From assembly GCA_027214255.1 (NCBI GenBank), contig JAPWHL010000003.1, forward strand, positions 62,001-126,000: 64,000 bases of DNA, given 5' to 3'. This stretch comes from Roseovarius aestuarii. GTDB lineage: Bacteria > Pseudomonadota > Alphaproteobacteria > Rhodobacterales > Rhodobacteraceae. A program made the position numbers and the translations under genes. Below, in pieces: positions 62,658 through 64,000 of the stretch (position 1 is the stretch's first letter; each line of letters begins with the position of its first letter). Under the pieces are notes generated by a model, which worked only from the letters and a program-made list of their open reading frames with translations, ran no database searches and was not told the DNA's origin.

Positions 62658-62690
62658 TTGACAGTCCCCGGCATGGCCTACTTTAAGGGC
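62658..62690 (+). promoter_or_regulatory. Candidate promoter for the LicD-like gene
   Basis: TTGACA (62658-62663), a perfect -35 consensus, is followed 17 bases later by CTTTAA, a poor -10. The intergenic region otherwise shows no long repeats. The start site would be about 55 bases before the ATG at 62748. Confidence 0.35.
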
Positions 62691-62747
62691 CGTGTGGGCG
62701 CGCGCGTGTTGGCGCCTGATTGTTGAGTTGATGGGAGGTTGTGAACA

Positions 62748-64000
62748 ATGGAAAGCGATCAAGGTACCGCTAGGCGCAAGTCGCTGACAATGAGTGCCGC
62801 AATCGAAGCCGCCCGCGCCGCCCGTGAAGAGGGGCGGGATGATGTCAGTATCAACCTGTTGGAAGAATGCCTGACCCGCGTCCCGACAAGTTCGGTTGTT
62901 TTGACGGATCTTGCCAGCCATCGCCTGCAGCAAGGCGCGCTGGATACTGCCAAAACCCTGATCAAACGCGCGATTATCCTGAACCCATCATATCAACCCG
63001 CTACGCAAACGTATTTGCGGCTGCATCAGGCTACGCAGGATCAAACCCCGTTAAAAGGCGCGCTTTTGGCCCGGTTTAAGTCGGACATGGCGGTTGTCTG
63101 GGCATTTTGTAAATTATGTCGCTCCAAGGCGGATCTGGACGAAATTTTCAAGGCACTCGCGCCCAACGGACCTTTGCCGGCCAAGTACATTCGTGCCGTC
63201 GGCAATGCTGCCTTGCGGGTTGACCAGTTTGATCTGGGGCGCAGCCTGTACTTGCGGGCGATCAAGAACGCTTCGGAAAAACTGTCGAATGAGGTCAAGC
63301 CAGCCAAATCCATTGGAGATGGAGGCACGCAGGCGCTCGTGGATATCGTCAGGTTGCTGAAGTCGGCCAATGTGCCGCATTTCGCAGCCGCGGGCACATG
63401 TCTGGGGTTGGTGCGTGAGGGCCGCCCGCTGCCGCATGATAATGATATTGACATCGGCATCATGGAAGAAGATTTTGATCAGGCAAAGTTGATGGCGCTG
63501 GCGAATGCAAGCCCGCTGTTCACCTCAAGCCTGCCGCATCCCAAAACCCCGAAGGTCGGCCTGAAACATATCAATGGTGTCGAAATAGACCTGTTCAAGT
63601 TCTATCGGGAAAACGGAAAAATCTGGCACAATGGCGTTTTTGTGCGCTGGGGAAATAGACCGTTCGAACTGGAAAGCCGAACGTTGGACGGTACGGAAAT
63701 TCTGATCCCCTCCGGTACGCCATATTTGGTGGAAAACTATGGTGAGAACTGGGACCGTCCTGACCCGATGTTCAATTCTTTCCTGAACGGTGCCAATCGC
63801 GAAGTCATCTGGGATGAGTTTTATGCCGCTCATGTATTGCGCACGATCAACATAACACTCCGCGAGGGCGCTTTGGCCAAGGCCGCGCATTTTATCCGTC
63901 AGGAAACCTCGGGGCCGTATCTGACACGCTTGGAACAGGACGTGTTGCGCGTAATCGCCCAGATCGTTGACGATGAGCTTGCCCAGCGGGCGGCGGACAG
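62748..64000 (+). CDS. LicD-type transferase with TPR-like N-terminus (3' end missing)
   Basis: The frame opens at the ATG at 62748 (GGGAGG 9 bases before) and runs off the window with no stop, giving at least 417 residues. The N-terminal part (about 15-100) has helical repeat character (ARAAREEGRDDVSINLLEEC, then ASHRLQQGALDTAKTLIKRA) like tetratricopeptide repeats. From about 210 onward the motif CLGLVREGRPLPHDNDIDIG matches the LicD/fukutin-type nucleotidyltransferase fold, with three aspartates for metal. Such enzymes transfer phosphocholine or sugar-phosphate groups to surface glycans. The repeat-plus-LicD combination is less common. Confidence 0.82.
   Translation, partial: MESDQGTARRKSLTMSAAIEAARAAREEGRDDVSINLLEECLTRVPTSSVVLTDLASHRLQQGALDTAKTLIKRAIILNPSYQPATQTYLRLHQATQDQTPLKGALLARFKSDMAVVWAFCKLCRSKADLDEIFKALAPNGPLPAKYIRAVGNAALRVDQFDLGRSLYLRAIKNASEKLSNEVKPAKSIGDGGTQALVDIVRLLKSANVPHFAAAGTCLGLVREGRPLPHDNDIDIGIMEEDFDQAKLMALANASPLFTSSLPHPKTPKVGLKHINGVEIDLFKFYRENGKIWHNGVFVRWGNRPFELESRTLDGTEILIPSGTPYLVENYGENWDRPDPMFNSFLNGANREVIWDEFYAAHVLRTINITLREGALAKAAHFIRQETSGPYLTRLEQDVLRVIAQIVDDELAQRAAD

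Noticed and set aside
1..64000. Insertion sequences, integrases or other signs of recent transfer
   Set aside because: No transposase, integrase, terminal inverted repeats or target duplications were recognised, and coding style looks even across the window.

Overview
The window looks like chromosome from a marine alphaproteobacterium of the Roseobacter group (Rhodobacteraceae). The grounds are the fairly GC-rich coding sequence, dense catabolic operons that each carry their own ABC or TRAP importer, TRAP transporters of both the DctPQM and TAXI types, a YaeQ gene, and a tandem array of CCUCCUCCC-loop small RNAs of the kind known from Rhodobacterales. No tRNA, rRNA, insertion sequence, phage gene or CRISPR array was recognised. 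This assignment is inferred from gene content only.

Layout. (1) 1-10.3 kb: a bacterial microcompartment (BMC) operon of the RMM type. It encodes a class III aminotransferase-fold phospho-lyase (cut by the window edge), an acylating aldehyde dehydrogenase, two tandem-domain BMC-T shell proteins, a BMC-P vertex protein, one BMC-H hexamer protein, a small protein of unknown function, a PotDABC-like importer, an SDR alcohol dehydrogenase and an APH-fold kinase. Together these fit uptake of aminoacetone/1-amino-2-propanol, phosphorylation, ammonia and phosphate elimination to propionaldehyde, and capture as propionyl-CoA inside the shell. (2) 10.5-12.7 kb: a glutamine-synthetase-like ligase and an RpiR regulator on the minus strand. 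(3) 12.8-19.7 kb: an N-formylglutamate amidohydrolase-like enzyme, two isochorismatase-fold cysteine hydrolases and a complete LivJGFHM-type importer, probably for an amide or ureide nitrogen source. (4) 19.9-22 kb: YaeQ and an enolase-superfamily enzyme. (5) 22.1-34.8 kb: a GntR-controlled amino-acid catabolic block (proline-racemase-fold epimerase, polar amino-acid ABC importer, two aldehyde dehydrogenases, GMC oxidoreductase, HpcH/HpaI aldolase, DadA-like oxidase, unusual 2-hydroxyacid dehydrogenase). (6) 35-37.4 kb: an SxtJ / DUF5989 / carbamoyltransferase trio. (7) 37.48-37.75 kb: a minus-strand array of four hairpins, each showing a UCCUCCC-type anti-Shine-Dalgarno loop, the last being an intrinsic terminator. 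(8) 37.8-51 kb: an MsbA-like exporter and a full TonB-dependent iron or haem acquisition set: two receptors, FecBCDE-type ABC importer, DUF2218 protein, and an ExbB-ExbD-ExbD-TonB operon. (9) 51.2-59.7 kb: a LysR regulator followed by one apparent transcript for a DctPQM TRAP importer, both subunits of an N,N-dimethylformamidase-like amidohydrolase, a nitrile-hydratase-like leader peptide (NHLP) precursor, and a YcaO enzyme with an N-terminal recognition-domain-like region. (10) 59.7-62.5 kb: a TAXI-type TRAP importer on the minus strand. (11) 62.7 kb to the edge: a protein with a repeat-like N-terminus and a LicD-type transferase domain, cut by the window end.

Most unusual content. The operon at 51.2-59.7 kb ties a ribosomal-peptide modification pair (NHLP precursor plus stand-alone YcaO) to a dimethylformamidase-like metalloenzyme and an importer. 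I see no cyclodehydratase partner, dehydrogenase, protease or exporter, so the modified peptide may stay in the cell and serve the enzyme or its regulation rather than act as a secreted natural product. The second most notable item is the compact four-hairpin small-RNA array at 37.5-37.65 kb. Both are read from sequence and family knowledge, without database searches.
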